Shown in pieces: positions 1 to 11,848 of a stretch of DNA of 64,000 bases; within the stretch, counting starts at the first letter, position 1; each line of letters begins with the position of its first letter. The stretch is from positions 1,674,001-1,738,000 of the forward strand of contig NZ_CP130821.1 of the NCBI RefSeq assembly GCF_004151275.2, in the 5' to 3' direction. The notes below the pieces were generated by a model that saw only the letters and a list, made by a program, of their open reading frames with translations, ran no database searches and was not told where the DNA came from. Position numbers and translations under genes: made by a program. This stretch comes from Flavobacterium dauae (GTDB taxonomy: Bacteria > Bacteroidota > Bacteroidia > Flavobacteriales > Flavobacteriaceae).

Positions 1-192
1 ATTTCTGTTGTAAATTAAATATTAGCCTCATCTTCACACCAATCACATTTTTTTTCGAATGACTCATATATTTACATTCACTAAAAAATATAAAGTAATA
101 CATAAGCATTTTTAGTATGATTACAGGTCTTCAATATATTAAAAAAGTAACACCAACGAATAACAACAAGCTAAATAATTTCTTTCTTTTAT

Positions 193-882
193 CTATTCTC
201 TTGTTTTATAATGATAAAAAATACCTTTATCCCAAAGAGTGAATAAACAGGCTTTTAAATTAGCAGATTTCAACACATTATTTGCCCAGGTATTGCAGGT
301 GTAAAACAAATTATACTTGCCTTTTGCTTCGTAAAAAACATCGTTTAAACCATAATTCTGATCGGTTTCTATAAGTACTAACTTATTATTTTCCATATCA
401 AACCTGTTCAAGATATATTTACAAAGTCGCTGGTATTGCTCCTTGTTCAGTTTAATTTCGATACAATCATCGGTGGCAATCATTTCATCGTGATAGGTTA
501 CATGCATGGCAGATTCGCTTAAACCAAAAGCAGCATTGAATGCAACTGACGCTTTTAAATCTTTCCATTCGGGTGTTTGTAAATAAAAACCTTTATCGCC
601 CCAACCAAAAGAAACCCATTGAGCCGAAGTTTGCTTTCCGGGAGTTAAACTAGGATCTAAATACATACGCCAGTCATAAGCTTCGTTAAAATAAGGCACA
701 ACAATATCGGTATGCACACCGTTGGTTAAAATGTAGATGGATAAGTTCTGATCCTTATATTCAGATTGGTCTTTATTAACGGGAATGTACGCTGCACCGG
801 TGGCTAAAAGTAAATAAATAACCAAAAAACCGACAGCTAATAACAAATATCCCACAATTTTCTTTAGTGTTTTCAAATACAA
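193..882 (-). CDS. DUF2459 / TIGR02117 family membrane-anchored protein
   Basis: The protein has about 229 residues. Residues 8-32 form one hydrophobic segment, a membrane anchor or uncleaved signal, and the rest should lie in the periplasm. The motif TNGVHTDIVVP (54-63, with H57 and D59), the GWGDKGFY motif near residue 95 and a late TCNTW motif (C196) match the conserved hypothetical family TIGR02117/DUF2459. No function is established for this family. The order His first, Cys last would suit a circularly permuted papain-like (NlpC/P60) fold, but that is inference. There is no nearby ATG. Translation probably starts at TTG 882 or, two codons on, at TTG 876, which gives MKTLKKI. The nearest neighbour, on the same strand, is an unknown protein 48 bases upstream. 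Confidence 0.8.
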   Translation of the reverse strand: MYLKTLKKIVGYLLLAVGFLVIYLLLATGAAYIPVNKDQSEYKDQNLSIYILTNGVHTDIVVPYFNEAYDWRMYLDPSLTPGKQTSAQWVSFGWGDKGFYLQTPEWKDLKASVAFNAAFGLSESAMHVTYHDEMIATDDCIEIKLNKEQYQRLCKYILNRFDMENNKLVLIETDQNYGLNDVFYEAKGKYNLFYTCNTWANNVLKSANLKACLFTLWDKGIFYHYKTRE

Positions 883-930
883 TTACGTTTTATGCCACAA
901 TTTACAAATAATTTATTTACAACAATATAA

Positions 931-1461
931 TTATTTTAGAGCGATATATTCCTGCTTAATTTTGATAAAAGTTTTATTGGTAGATACTAATTGATCGATG
1001 AAATACCCTTGAACTTCATTGTAATCATCATAATTTAGGTGTTTAGCCCAAGAATTGTTCTCTTGTATTTCGTGGATTTTTTTTAGGATTTTAGCCGTAT
1101 CAGCAGCAGATCGATACACCACATTTTGTTGCTCACCATTTTTTTTATGATTGTAGGAATAATTGTTTTCGCCCACTTTTTCTATGAAATATAAAGGTAA
1201 TCCTTCTTCGTTATTGTAAAAATGCTGCCAACTGCAAAAGCCCCAATAATTGGTTTGTTGTTTATGATCGATATTTTCTAACCGCCAACGGCAATTTCCT
1301 ACTCTGCCCCAATGGTTAGAATATCTGTAAACTCCTTCTTTCGTAAAAAGGTAGCTACTACCGTGTTTACTTACATAGTTTGGTTTTACAAAATCATTAG
1401 GCTGATTTGCTTTGGTAAATACAGCAAACGTATTTTTAAAAAAGTTGAACCGATTGTACAT
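931..1461 (-). CDS. hypothetical protein, aromatic-rich, cytoplasmic
   Basis: This is a 176-residue protein with an ATG start and no signal peptide or membrane segment, so it is probably cytoplasmic. It is rich in Asn, Tyr, Trp and Lys, with a Trp-rich stretch near residues 50-85 (SNHWGRVGNCRW, then YWGFCSWQHFY). I recognise no domain. It begins only 4 bases after the stop of the lipoprotein gene at 1466-2509, so the two are probably co-transcribed. Codon use resembles the neighbours, so there is no sign of recent transfer. It may be a lineage-restricted protein; I assign no function. Confidence 0.65.
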   Translation of the reverse strand: MYNRFNFFKNTFAVFTKANQPNDFVKPNYVSKHGSSYLFTKEGVYRYSNHWGRVGNCRWRLENIDHKQQTNYWGFCSWQHFYNNEEGLPLYFIEKVGENNYSYNHKKNGEQQNVVYRSAADTAKILKKIHEIQENNSWAKHLNYDDYNEVQGYFIDQLVSTNKTFIKIKQEYIALK

Positions 1462-1465
1462 TGTA

Positions 1466-2509
1466 TTAAAACTTTAAGCGGTAATCAATACCTATAATAT
1501 GTCCGTAGTCAAACCCATTATCAATACTTTTAAAATTGTAAACAGAAGGGTTGTAACGAATACCAATATACATAACCGATGTTAATTGATAATTAAATAA
1601 GGTTGAAAAGCCAATGGTTTTATAATCATCTTGAAATGACCTGTTATTTTTTGAATATTCACTACTAAAAAAGCTAAACGATAAACCGTAACTGTATTCA
1701 ATTCGATTTAAGCGATGTCCTTTTCTAATTGATAAATTTAAATTATTTGCTAAAAAATCATAGGATGTGTCAACATAAGGTGGATGAAACTGATTTATTC
1801 TATGTGATAATTCCATAGAAAAAAAACGCTTATTGCTGTAATAGTAATCACCCCCAAAACCAAAGCCCATTCCTCCAACAGAATTACTAAAATAATCTAC
1901 ATTGGTATTTTTACTAGAAAATCCCATTAAAAACAACGTTGGCGGCTGTATATTAAACCTAAATGTACCCGCAGTTGGGTTAAATCGTTTAAATTCAATA
2001 GCGTCGTTTTTTTGTTTTTTAATTACGGTAGCTTCCTCGTGTTTTTTTATCTTTTCAAGAATTTCAACTTGCTTTAAGCTGTCGGTTATCTCGCGTTTTG
2101 CAATGTATTTATCCGCTTTATACTCATATATTTCTAAACCATCTTTATCGTTTAAGAAAATATTTTTTTTGTATTGATAGCGTTTTTTATTGGTTAAATC
2201 TACCCAATAGCCTACCCCAAATAAGGGTGATGTTACTATATTGCCTAAATAAAAAAGAGGTCCCGATTTAGGTAACACAACTGTATCAAATTGCTTGTTA
2301 TTAGATTGATAAGACAATGTTAGCGGTTTTTTACCTCGTAAAAGTTTAATTTTTGCAGGAAGAGCATAAACCGAATCATTCACCGTTATTTGTGCTTTAT
2401 CTGCATTTGAAAACACATTGATTGTTTGTGTTTTGGTTCTAAAAATTGTACTACACGATGTTAAACTAACCGTTAATAGTATTGCTGATATTTTAAAGGG
2501 TGTTTTCAA
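1466..2509 (-). CDS. lipoprotein with barrel-like C-terminal domain (paralogue 1)
   Basis: The protein has 347 residues. A lipoprotein signal ends at lipobox LTSC with C19. A conserved N-terminal part (about 20-125) carries TIFRTK and, further on, VGYWVDLTNKKRYQY and NIFLN, and may be a small beta-sandwich resembling PEGA domains. A Lys/Glu-rich linker (130-175) follows, then a C-terminal region of alternating polar/hydrophobic strands ending in aromatic F (IGIRYNP, IGIDYRLKF), which looks like an outer membrane barrel. It is clearly paralogous to the gene immediately upstream (2560-3660). There is no ATG before the signal peptide; the start is TTG followed by AAA ACA, a pattern seen elsewhere in the window. 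Function is unknown; a cell-envelope location is well supported. Confidence 0.75.
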   Translation of the reverse strand: MKTPFKISAILLTVSLTSCSTIFRTKTQTINVFSNADKAQITVNDSVYALPAKIKLLRGKKPLTLSYQSNNKQFDTVVLPKSGPLFYLGNIVTSPLFGVGYWVDLTNKKRYQYKKNIFLNDKDGLEIYEYKADKYIAKREITDSLKQVEILEKIKKHEEATVIKKQKNDAIEFKRFNPTAGTFRFNIQPPTLFLMGFSSKNTNVDYFSNSVGGMGFGFGGDYYYSNKRFFSMELSHRINQFHPPYVDTSYDFLANNLNLSIRKGHRLNRIEYSYGLSFSFFSSEYSKNNRSFQDDYKTIGFSTLFNYQLTSVMYIGIRYNPSVYNFKSIDNGFDYGHIIGIDYRLKF

Positions 2510-2559
2510 TTTATTGTGTTTAATTTGAGTATTTTATAAATTTATCTTTATTGATATTA

Positions 2560-3660
2560 TTAAAATTTCATTCTAAAATCAAATCCTATAACATCCTGAT
2601 ATTCAAAACCATTTATTGCATATCCAAAAGTATAGATTGAAGGATTGTATCGAATGCCGACAAAAATTCTTGGCATAATCTGATAGTTTATTAAACTAGA
2701 AAAACCTATTGTTTGAAAATCGGAATGTTCTTTTCTAAAATATGGATCTTCATCTATTGATAAATAAGGTTTAATAATTGATTGATCAACAATTCTTGGC
2801 ACTTCGTACTGATAAAAATTATAGTTGTAATTAATACCGTATGAATATTCTAACCTTCCTTTTTTATGACCTTTTCTTAAGGCAAATTCAATTTTTTGTA
2901 TGTATATTTCTTCTTCGGATGATCCAAATATTGGATCAAAACTACTTACTTTATGCGAAATATCTGCCGTTAAAAATTTTGCTTCTTTATAAAAATAATC
3001 CCAAGCCACACCAAAGTTTATTCCACCCACAAAATATTTATATTTGTTAAGACTTGGATTTTCGTTAGAAAAACCCATCATATAAATACTAGGAAGCATT
3101 AAATTAAAAAATAGTTCTCCTTTTTTGGGATATACTCTTTTATCAAAATCTTTCTGTGCTTTTGCCAGATCTTTTAGTTCATCTTGATATTTTAAAGCTT
3201 CTTTTTTATAAATATTTTTAATTTTAACAGAATCTGTTATACTCTTAAAAGTAATATTTCTTTCTGCTCTAATATCTGATATGCTAAGACCTTCTTTAGC
3301 GTTTAAGAAAATTCTTTTAGGATATTCAAATCGTTTTTTATTGGTTAAATCTACCAAATAACCCACACCATAAGCAGGAAGAGAACTGGCGTTTACCAAA
3401 TAATAAAACTGACCTACTTTTCCTTTTAAAATGGTATCTTTTTCAACACCATTTACATTATAACTAATTGTGGTTGGAATTTTATCTCTTTTTACACCAA
3501 CGTATGCTGGTAATTGATAAACAGAATCTTTATAAGTTATTGAGGCGTTTTCGGTATTGGAAAAAAAGTACACTTTTTGATTTTTAGTCCGTAAAATAGT
3601 ACTACAAGAAGTAAGTGTTAAAACCGAAAAAAGCAACAGCAGTTTATATAAGTATTTCAT
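2560..3660 (-). CDS. lipoprotein with barrel-like C-terminal domain (paralogue 2)
   Basis: The protein has 366 residues from the ATG at 3660, chosen because a lipoprotein signal starts there (MKYLYKLLLL, lipobox LTSC, C19). The open frame extends 20 codons further upstream, but those lack signal character. Like its downstream paralogue it has TILRTK after the Cys, VGYLVDLTNKKRFEY, RIFLN, a charged linker and a C-terminal strand-rich region with FVGIRYNPS and a final FDFRMKF. The two genes are 50 bases apart and almost certainly form an operon produced by tandem duplication. Both halves have diverged strongly, so the duplication is old. Function is unknown. Confidence 0.75.
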   Translation of the reverse strand: MKYLYKLLLLFSVLTLTSCSTILRTKNQKVYFFSNTENASITYKDSVYQLPAYVGVKRDKIPTTISYNVNGVEKDTILKGKVGQFYYLVNASSLPAYGVGYLVDLTNKKRFEYPKRIFLNAKEGLSISDIRAERNITFKSITDSVKIKNIYKKEALKYQDELKDLAKAQKDFDKRVYPKKGELFFNLMLPSIYMMGFSNENPSLNKYKYFVGGINFGVAWDYFYKEAKFLTADISHKVSSFDPIFGSSEEEIYIQKIEFALRKGHKKGRLEYSYGINYNYNFYQYEVPRIVDQSIIKPYLSIDEDPYFRKEHSDFQTIGFSSLINYQIMPRIFVGIRYNPSIYTFGYAINGFEYQDVIGFDFRMKF

Positions 3661-3734
3661 GGTGTTTTTGATTTGCCCCAAATGTAGAAAAAAAGCAAAT
3701 AAAAAAGCCGAATTTAACATTCGGCTTAAAACTT

Positions 3735-4829
3735 TTACACATTAAAGCGGAAATGCATTATATCGCCGTCTTTAACAATATATTCTTTACCTTCAACACG
3801 TAGTTTACCGGCTTCTTTTACTTTAGCTTCAGATCCGTAAGTTACATAATCGTTGTAAGCGATAACTTCGGCGCGGATAAATCCTTTTTCAAAATCGGTA
3901 TGTATTACCCCGGCAGCTTTAGGTGCAGAATCACCTACATTAATTGTCCAAGCACGTACTTCCTTTACACCTGCTGTAAAATAGGTTTGTAAGTTCAATA
4001 ATTTGTATGCTGCGCGAATTAACACCGATGATCCTGGTTCGGTTAAGCCCATATCTTCTAAGAAAACCTGGCGTTCTTCGTAACTTTCTAATTCTGTAAT
4101 ATCTGCTTCTGCACCAACAGATAAAATAATTACTTCGGCATTTTCATCTTTCACTAATTCTTTTATTTGCTCAACATATTTGTTACCATTTACTGCCGAC
4201 GCTTCGTCTACATTACAAACATACAATACCGGTTTCGCAGTAATTAATTGAAAAGATTCAAATAAAACTTCTTCATCGTTAGTTTGTGGAATAACGGTAC
4301 GAGCCGATTTTCCTTGTAGTAATGTTTCGCGTATACGCTCTAACAAAGCTGTTTCTACTTGAGCTTCTTTATTACCTGTTTTAGCTGCTTTTTTTGTTTT
4401 TTCTAAACGTTTTTCTACTGTTTCTAAATCTTTTAACTGTAATTCAATATCTATTGTTTCTTTATCGCGAATAGGGTTTACATTACCGTCAACATGCACA
4501 ATATTATCATTATCAAAACAACGCAACACGTGAATAATAGCGTTACACTCGCGAATATTTCCTAAAAACTGGTTTCCTAAACCTTCGCCTTTACTTGCGC
4601 CTTTAACCAAACCTGCAATATCAACAATATCAACAGTAGCCATTTGCACGCGCTCTGGTTTTACCAATTCTTCTAATTTATTAATTCTAGGATCTGGTAC
4701 GTTTACAACCCCAATATTTGGTTCAATGGTACAAAAAGGAAAGTTTGCACTTTGAGCTTTTGCGTTAGACAAACAGTTGAACAAAGTTGATTTTCCTACG
4801 TTTGGTAATCCTACAATACCTGCTTTCAT
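3735..4829 (-). CDS. ychF: redox-regulated ribosome-associated ATPase YchF (OBG family)
   Basis: The 364 residues match the usual YchF length. The P-loop GLPNVGKST (7-15), the switch region with DIAGL and the later NVDE, in place of the GTPase NKxD motif, mark the YchF subgroup, which prefers ATP. The central part (about 125-175) is the coiled-coil insertion and the C-terminal part (about 280-364) is the TGS domain, ending in the typical GDIMHFRFNV. YchF binds the ribosome and is linked to oxidative stress and translation. It is a single gene with its own promoter-like TATATTTG about 40 bases before the start. Confidence 0.97.
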   Translation of the reverse strand: MKAGIVGLPNVGKSTLFNCLSNAKAQSANFPFCTIEPNIGVVNVPDPRINKLEELVKPERVQMATVDIVDIAGLVKGASKGEGLGNQFLGNIRECNAIIHVLRCFDNDNIVHVDGNVNPIRDKETIDIELQLKDLETVEKRLEKTKKAAKTGNKEAQVETALLERIRETLLQGKSARTVIPQTNDEEVLFESFQLITAKPVLYVCNVDEASAVNGNKYVEQIKELVKDENAEVIILSVGAEADITELESYEERQVFLEDMGLTEPGSSVLIRAAYKLLNLQTYFTAGVKEVRAWTINVGDSAPKAAGVIHTDFEKGFIRAEVIAYNDYVTYGSEAKVKEAGKLRVEGKEYIVKDGDIMHFRFNV

Positions 4830-4866
4830 ATAGTTGTGCTATTTTATATCGATTTTTAAAACGATG

Positions 4867-4874
4867 CAAATATA
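4867..4874 (-). promoter_or_regulatory. promoter -7 element for ychF
   Basis: The minus strand reads TATATTTG, an exact match to the Bacteroidota -7 consensus TAnnTTTG, placed 37 bases before the ychF start codon. I see no clear TTG at the expected -33 distance, so the call rests on the -7 match and on position. Confidence 0.5.
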
Positions 4875-4956
4875 TCGCTTTTTATTGGATTTTTGTGTAT
4901 GATGAAATAGTTTGATTTTATGTTAAAAAAATATATTTGAAATAAATTAATATCTT

Positions 4957-5115
4957 ATGAGAAAATTCAACTTTTTATTTTTTGTTATTTTTCCGCCAAT
5001 TTATTTGGCACAAGCATCAAAAATGATAAAGAAATAAGCTACAGTTAATTTAAACAAATGCAAGGTAAAGAAATTTTAGTAGGACAAAATGATGAAGAAA
5101 CATATTGTTGTATGT
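4957..5115 (+). pseudogene. remnant of a secreted-protein gene
   Basis: A short reading frame at 4957-5037 encodes a typical signal peptide (MRKFNFLFFVIFPPIYLAQA) and stops six codons later. A second open fragment follows from about 5058, also soon stopped. A signal peptide with nothing behind it suggests the 5-prime end of a decayed gene. The stretch lies between ychF and the rRNA operon in a repeat-filled gap. It could also be a tiny secreted peptide, but no downstream coding signal supports that. Confidence 0.35.
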
Positions 5116-5139
5116 TGTAAGAATAAAACCCGTGCTAAA

Positions 5140-5353
5140 ATGTTTGAAGTTTGGTGTTGGATGCTGGATGTTTGTAAAATCAGTACACAAGATTAATTAC
5201 GTTGGGCTTTAGCCAAATTTTACTTTTGTATAATGTATATTGTAAAATTGTACACTTAAAATTCCGTGTTAATATGTGTGCAACCTGTGGTTAAAAAAGT
5301 TTAAAGTTGGGTGAAGAAGATGCATATTTAAAATCCGTGCAATCTGTGGTTAA
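5140..5353. repeat. cluster of short extragenic repeats downstream of the rRNA operon
   Basis: Four repeat-like motifs sit within about 210 bases: a GTTGGATGCTGGATG stretch near 5155; a short imperfect palindrome TTGGGCTTTAGCCAA at 5202-5216; TTGTATAATGTATATTGTAA at 5227-5246, which recurs nearly unchanged at 8806; and two copies of a CCGTG...TGTGGTTAA unit at 5260-5293 and 5331-5353. None is coding. Together with the gene remnant they account for the 530-base gap between ychF and 5S rRNA. Confidence 0.6.
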
Positions 5354-5360
5354 TAAAAAC

Positions 5361-5396
5361 AAAAAAGTCCTTATCAATTCTGATAAGGACTTCTAA
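5361..5396 (-). terminator. rRNA operon terminator
   Basis: A perfect 12-bp stem (AAGTCCTTATCA with TGATAAGGACTT, loop ATTC) spans 5365-5392. On the minus strand it is followed by TTTTTTG. It lies directly after 5S rRNA and is a convincing intrinsic terminator for the operon. Confidence 0.85.
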
Positions 5397-5401
5397 AAAA
5401 A

Positions 5402-5510
5402 AGGCGGCGACATACTCTCCCACATTAAAATGCAGTACCATCTGCGCAATCGGGCTTAACTTCTCTGTTCGGAATGGAAAGAGGTGAGCCCCGACGCTAT
5501 AACCACCTTA
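5402..5510 (-). rRNA. rrf: 5S ribosomal RNA
   Basis: About 109 bases with the typical 5S ends (complement of GGCGGCGACATACTCTCCCA at the 3-prime end) and the loop with GCGCAATCGGG on the plus strand. It is the last gene of the rRNA operon. Exact ends are uncertain by a few bases. Confidence 0.93.
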
Positions 5511-5519
5511 AGCTTTTTG

Positions 5520-5583
5520 TTCTATGTTGTGGGTTTTATGTCATAGGTTCTAATCTTAAAACTTATAACTAACAACTTAAAAC
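5520..5583. repeat. spacer repeat, copy 1 (5S-23S spacer)
   Basis: TTCTATGTTGTGGGTTTTAT with its continuation to 5583 recurs at 8591-8656 on the other side of the 23S gene, about 30 of the first 33 bases matching. The second half (CTTATAACTAACAAC) is roughly the reverse complement of the first, so the unit is an imperfect palindrome. Confidence 0.7.
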
Positions 5584-5694
5584 AGCAACTTGTGTTGCAA
5601 TATTGTTAACATATTTTCGATACGTATTATTTTGTAGAATTTTATCTGATTACTGACCTCTGTTTGCTGTCAGCTTTTATAAAGCAATTCCTAG

Positions 5695-8575
<2,881 letters not shown>

Positions 8576-8590
8576 GCTCTACTTTTTTAG

Positions 8591-8656
8591 TTCTATGTTG
8601 TAGGTTTTATGTTATAGGTTCGTAAACCTAAAACGTATACCTTATAACTTACAACC
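8591..8656. repeat. spacer repeat, copy 2 (23S-tRNA spacer)
   Basis: TTCTATGTTGTAGGTTTTAT and its continuation match the copy at 5520. Here the second half (CCTTATAACTTACAAC) is an even better inverted match to the first. A third, partial copy (CTTACAACTTAAAAC) lies near 8720-8755. Confidence 0.7.
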
Positions 8657-8805
8657 AAAAAATGTGCTTTATATTATTATGTTAGTTTGTAGTATGTTGC
8701 TTTTTATCTTTAGTTCGAAAACTTACAACTTAAAACATAATACTTACAACTAAAAATATTTTCTACTTTTTAAATGTATCTCAATATGTCAATGAACTTT
8801 TTGTA

Positions 8806-8870
8806 TTGTATAATGTATTTTGTAAAATTGTATAATGTTTCATTATACGATATACAATTTACATAGTACA
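8806..8870. repeat. AT-rich repeat with inverted continuation
   Basis: TTGTATAATGTATTTTGTAA continues as AATTGTATAATG-TTT-CATTATACGATATAC, a hairpin. The first part matches 5227-5254 at the other end of the operon. It lies in the 300-base spacer between 23S and tRNA-Ala, which otherwise holds only repeat copies and unstructured AT-rich sequence. Confidence 0.6.
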
Positions 8871-8878
8871 GTAAATCG

Positions 8879-8952
8879 TGGAGAATATCGGAGTCGAACC
8901 GATGACCTCCTGCGTGCAAGGCAGGCGCTCTAGCCAGCTGAGCTAATCCCCC
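8879..8952 (-). tRNA. tRNA-Ala(TGC)
   Basis: The 74-nt gene begins GGGGGATTAGCTCAGC, has an anticodon loop with TGC, a TTCGACTC T-loop and an acceptor arm ending ATTCTCC plus A. The acceptor stem pairs through with two G-T wobbles. It is the normal second tRNA of a Bacteroidota rRNA spacer. Confidence 0.96.
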
Positions 8953-8954
8953 AA

Positions 8955-9089
8955 TTTAATTACGAATCTTTTAATTACGAATTACGAATTGTGGATTCTT
9001 AACTTCTAGAATTTCCTTGTAAATAAGTTTTTCAGTTTTTAATTCGTAATTCATAATTTGTAATTCATAATTATCAATTCGTAATTTAA
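8955..9089. repeat. imperfect inverted repeat filling the tRNA-Ala/tRNA-Ile spacer
   Basis: The left arm contains AATTACGAATTACGAATT (about 8974-8991). The right arm contains AATTCGTAATTCATAATT and then AATTCGTAATTTA (9039-9089). The arms could fold the whole spacer into a hairpin that would hold the two tRNAs at its base. Confidence 0.6.
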
Positions 9090-9091
9090 AG

Positions 9092-9165
9092 TAGTCCCGG
9101 GCAGACTCGAACTGCCGACCCCTACATTATCAGTGTAGTACTCTAACCAGCTGAGCTACGAGACT
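9092..9165 (-). tRNA. tRNA-Ile(GAT)
   Basis: The 74-nt gene begins AGTCTCGTAGCTCAGC. The anticodon loop is CTGATAA with anticodon GAT, the T-loop is TTCGAGTC, and the 3-prime acceptor strand CGGGACT pairs with AGTCTCG. It is the first tRNA after 16S in the operon. Confidence 0.96.
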
Positions 9166-9233
9166 CTGTATTTTACTTATTTTTTTATTTTTTGAACCAA
9201 CAGTTAAAGAGTAAAAGATGCTTGAACCATCTC

Positions 9234-10753
<1,520 letters not shown>

Positions 10754-10895
10754 TATATTTTTATATTTTTTGATGTGTTGTTCAAGACCTTTTAATTTCT
10801 TAAAAGCTCTTACTCTTTAATTTTCTGTTAATCCAATATGTCTATGAACTTGTTATTCTTTTTTTGCTTGCTTAGTTTGTTTTTCTAAGCGGTTG

Positions 10896-10903
10896 CAAAA
10901 GTA
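10896..10903 (-). promoter_or_regulatory. possible rRNA promoter -7 element, proximal
   Basis: The minus strand reads TACTTTTG, a match to TAnnTTTG, about 145 bases upstream of 16S. No TTG is seen at the -33 distance, so it may be a secondary promoter or chance in an AT-rich leader. Confidence 0.35.
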
Positions 10904-10991
10904 AAAACTTCTTTTTTTAAAAAAAATTAAGCGATTTTTTTATTTAAATTTTGAAGAACTTTTTCCCAAAATCCCTTTCGGAATCGGATTG

Positions 10992-11024
10992 CAAAGCTAC
11001 ATCCTTTTTTAAATACAATCCAAA
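10992..11024 (-). promoter_or_regulatory. rRNA operon promoter
   Basis: The minus strand has TTTG (11024-11021), a 21-base spacer and TAGCTTTG (10999-10992), a full match to the Bacteroidota sigma-70-type consensus. It would give a leader of about 230 nt before 16S. It is the best promoter in the 520-base gap between 16S and ndk; the rest of that gap is AT-rich leader and two weaker -7 elements. Confidence 0.65.
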
Positions 11025-11090
11025 TTTATTTTTTTAAACTTTTCTTGTGTTACTAAATCTTTAAAAGAACGTTTTTGTTTTTCAACGGTG

Positions 11091-11098
11091 CAAAGATA
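11091..11098 (-). promoter_or_regulatory. possible rRNA promoter -7 element, distal
   Basis: The minus strand reads TATCTTTG, an exact -7 match, about 340 bases before 16S and 99 bases upstream of the central element. No clear -33 TTG is present. Confidence 0.4.
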
Positions 11099-11276
11099 GC
11101 TACTCTTTTTTTCTATTTCCTAATTATTTTTAATCTTTTTTTATCGTTATTTTTTTATTACCTTACTGTTAAGTAATTAGAAAATTATTTTAACAGTTGA
11201 AGAGGAGCAATAAAAATATAATCCATCTATAGAATGATATTCTTAAGGTTATTTTCTATATAAAAAAAGCTCGTTT

Positions 11277-11314
11277 AACAAATAAAACCACGCTTTTGCG
11301 TGGTTTTATTTGTT
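11277..11314 (-). terminator. terminator of ndk
   Basis: A perfect 17-bp palindrome (AACAAATAAAACCACGC, loop TTTT, and its complement) lies 17 bases after the ndk stop. AT-rich stem ends give run-like tails on both strands, so it may work in both directions and shield the rRNA promoter region. Confidence 0.85.
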
Positions 11315-11330
11315 TAAAATTTCTATATTT

Positions 11331-11750
11331 TTAGAATTGTTCTCTTCCTGCAAAGTGGAAAGCTGCTTCAATTTCTGCATTTTCATCAGAATCTGAACCG
11401 TGAACTGCATTTTCACCAATTGATTTTGCGTATTTTTTACGGATTGTTCCTTCTGCAGCATCAGCTGGGTTTGTAGCACCAATTAATGTACGAAAATCTT
11501 CTACAGCATTCTCTTTTTCTAAAATAGCCGCTACAATTGGTCCTCTTGACATGAATTCTACCAATTCTCCATAAAACGGACGCTCTGCATGAACTTCGTA
11601 AAATTTCTTAGCATCAGCAACTGTTAATTGCGTTAATTTCATTGCAACGATTCTGAAACCTCCTTCAGCAATCATATTTAATATTCCACCAATACTTCCC
11701 GCTTCTACAGCGTCTGGTTTAATCATTGTAAATGTTCTTGTACCTGCCAT
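11331..11750 (-). CDS. ndk: nucleoside-diphosphate kinase
   Basis: The enzyme transfers phosphate from ATP to NDPs through a phosphohistidine and keeps NTP and dNTP pools balanced in the cytoplasm. The 139 residues are normal for the family. MIKPDAV near the start (9-15), the ATNPADA loop (92-98), and the active-site motif NAVHGSDS with catalytic H117 are all present. It is a single gene on the minus strand with its own strong terminator. A TATTTTTG -7-like element lies 22 bases before the ATG. Confidence 0.98.
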   Translation of the reverse strand: MAGTRTFTMIKPDAVEAGSIGGILNMIAEGGFRIVAMKLTQLTVADAKKFYEVHAERPFYGELVEFMSRGPIVAAILEKENAVEDFRTLIGATNPADAAEGTIRKKYAKSIGENAVHGSDSDENAEIEAAFHFAGREQF

Positions 11751-11848
11751 TTTTTAAGTTTAATTTGTTTGCAAAAATAACTATTTTATAAAAATATAAG
11801 CCATTTTAATTTAAATACTTTGTAAATTTACAGAAACTTATTTGCACA

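Noticed and set aside
1312..1497. A 61-codon frame on the plus strand over the start of the 931 gene
   Set aside because: It overlaps the minus-strand gene and has no domain or promoter.
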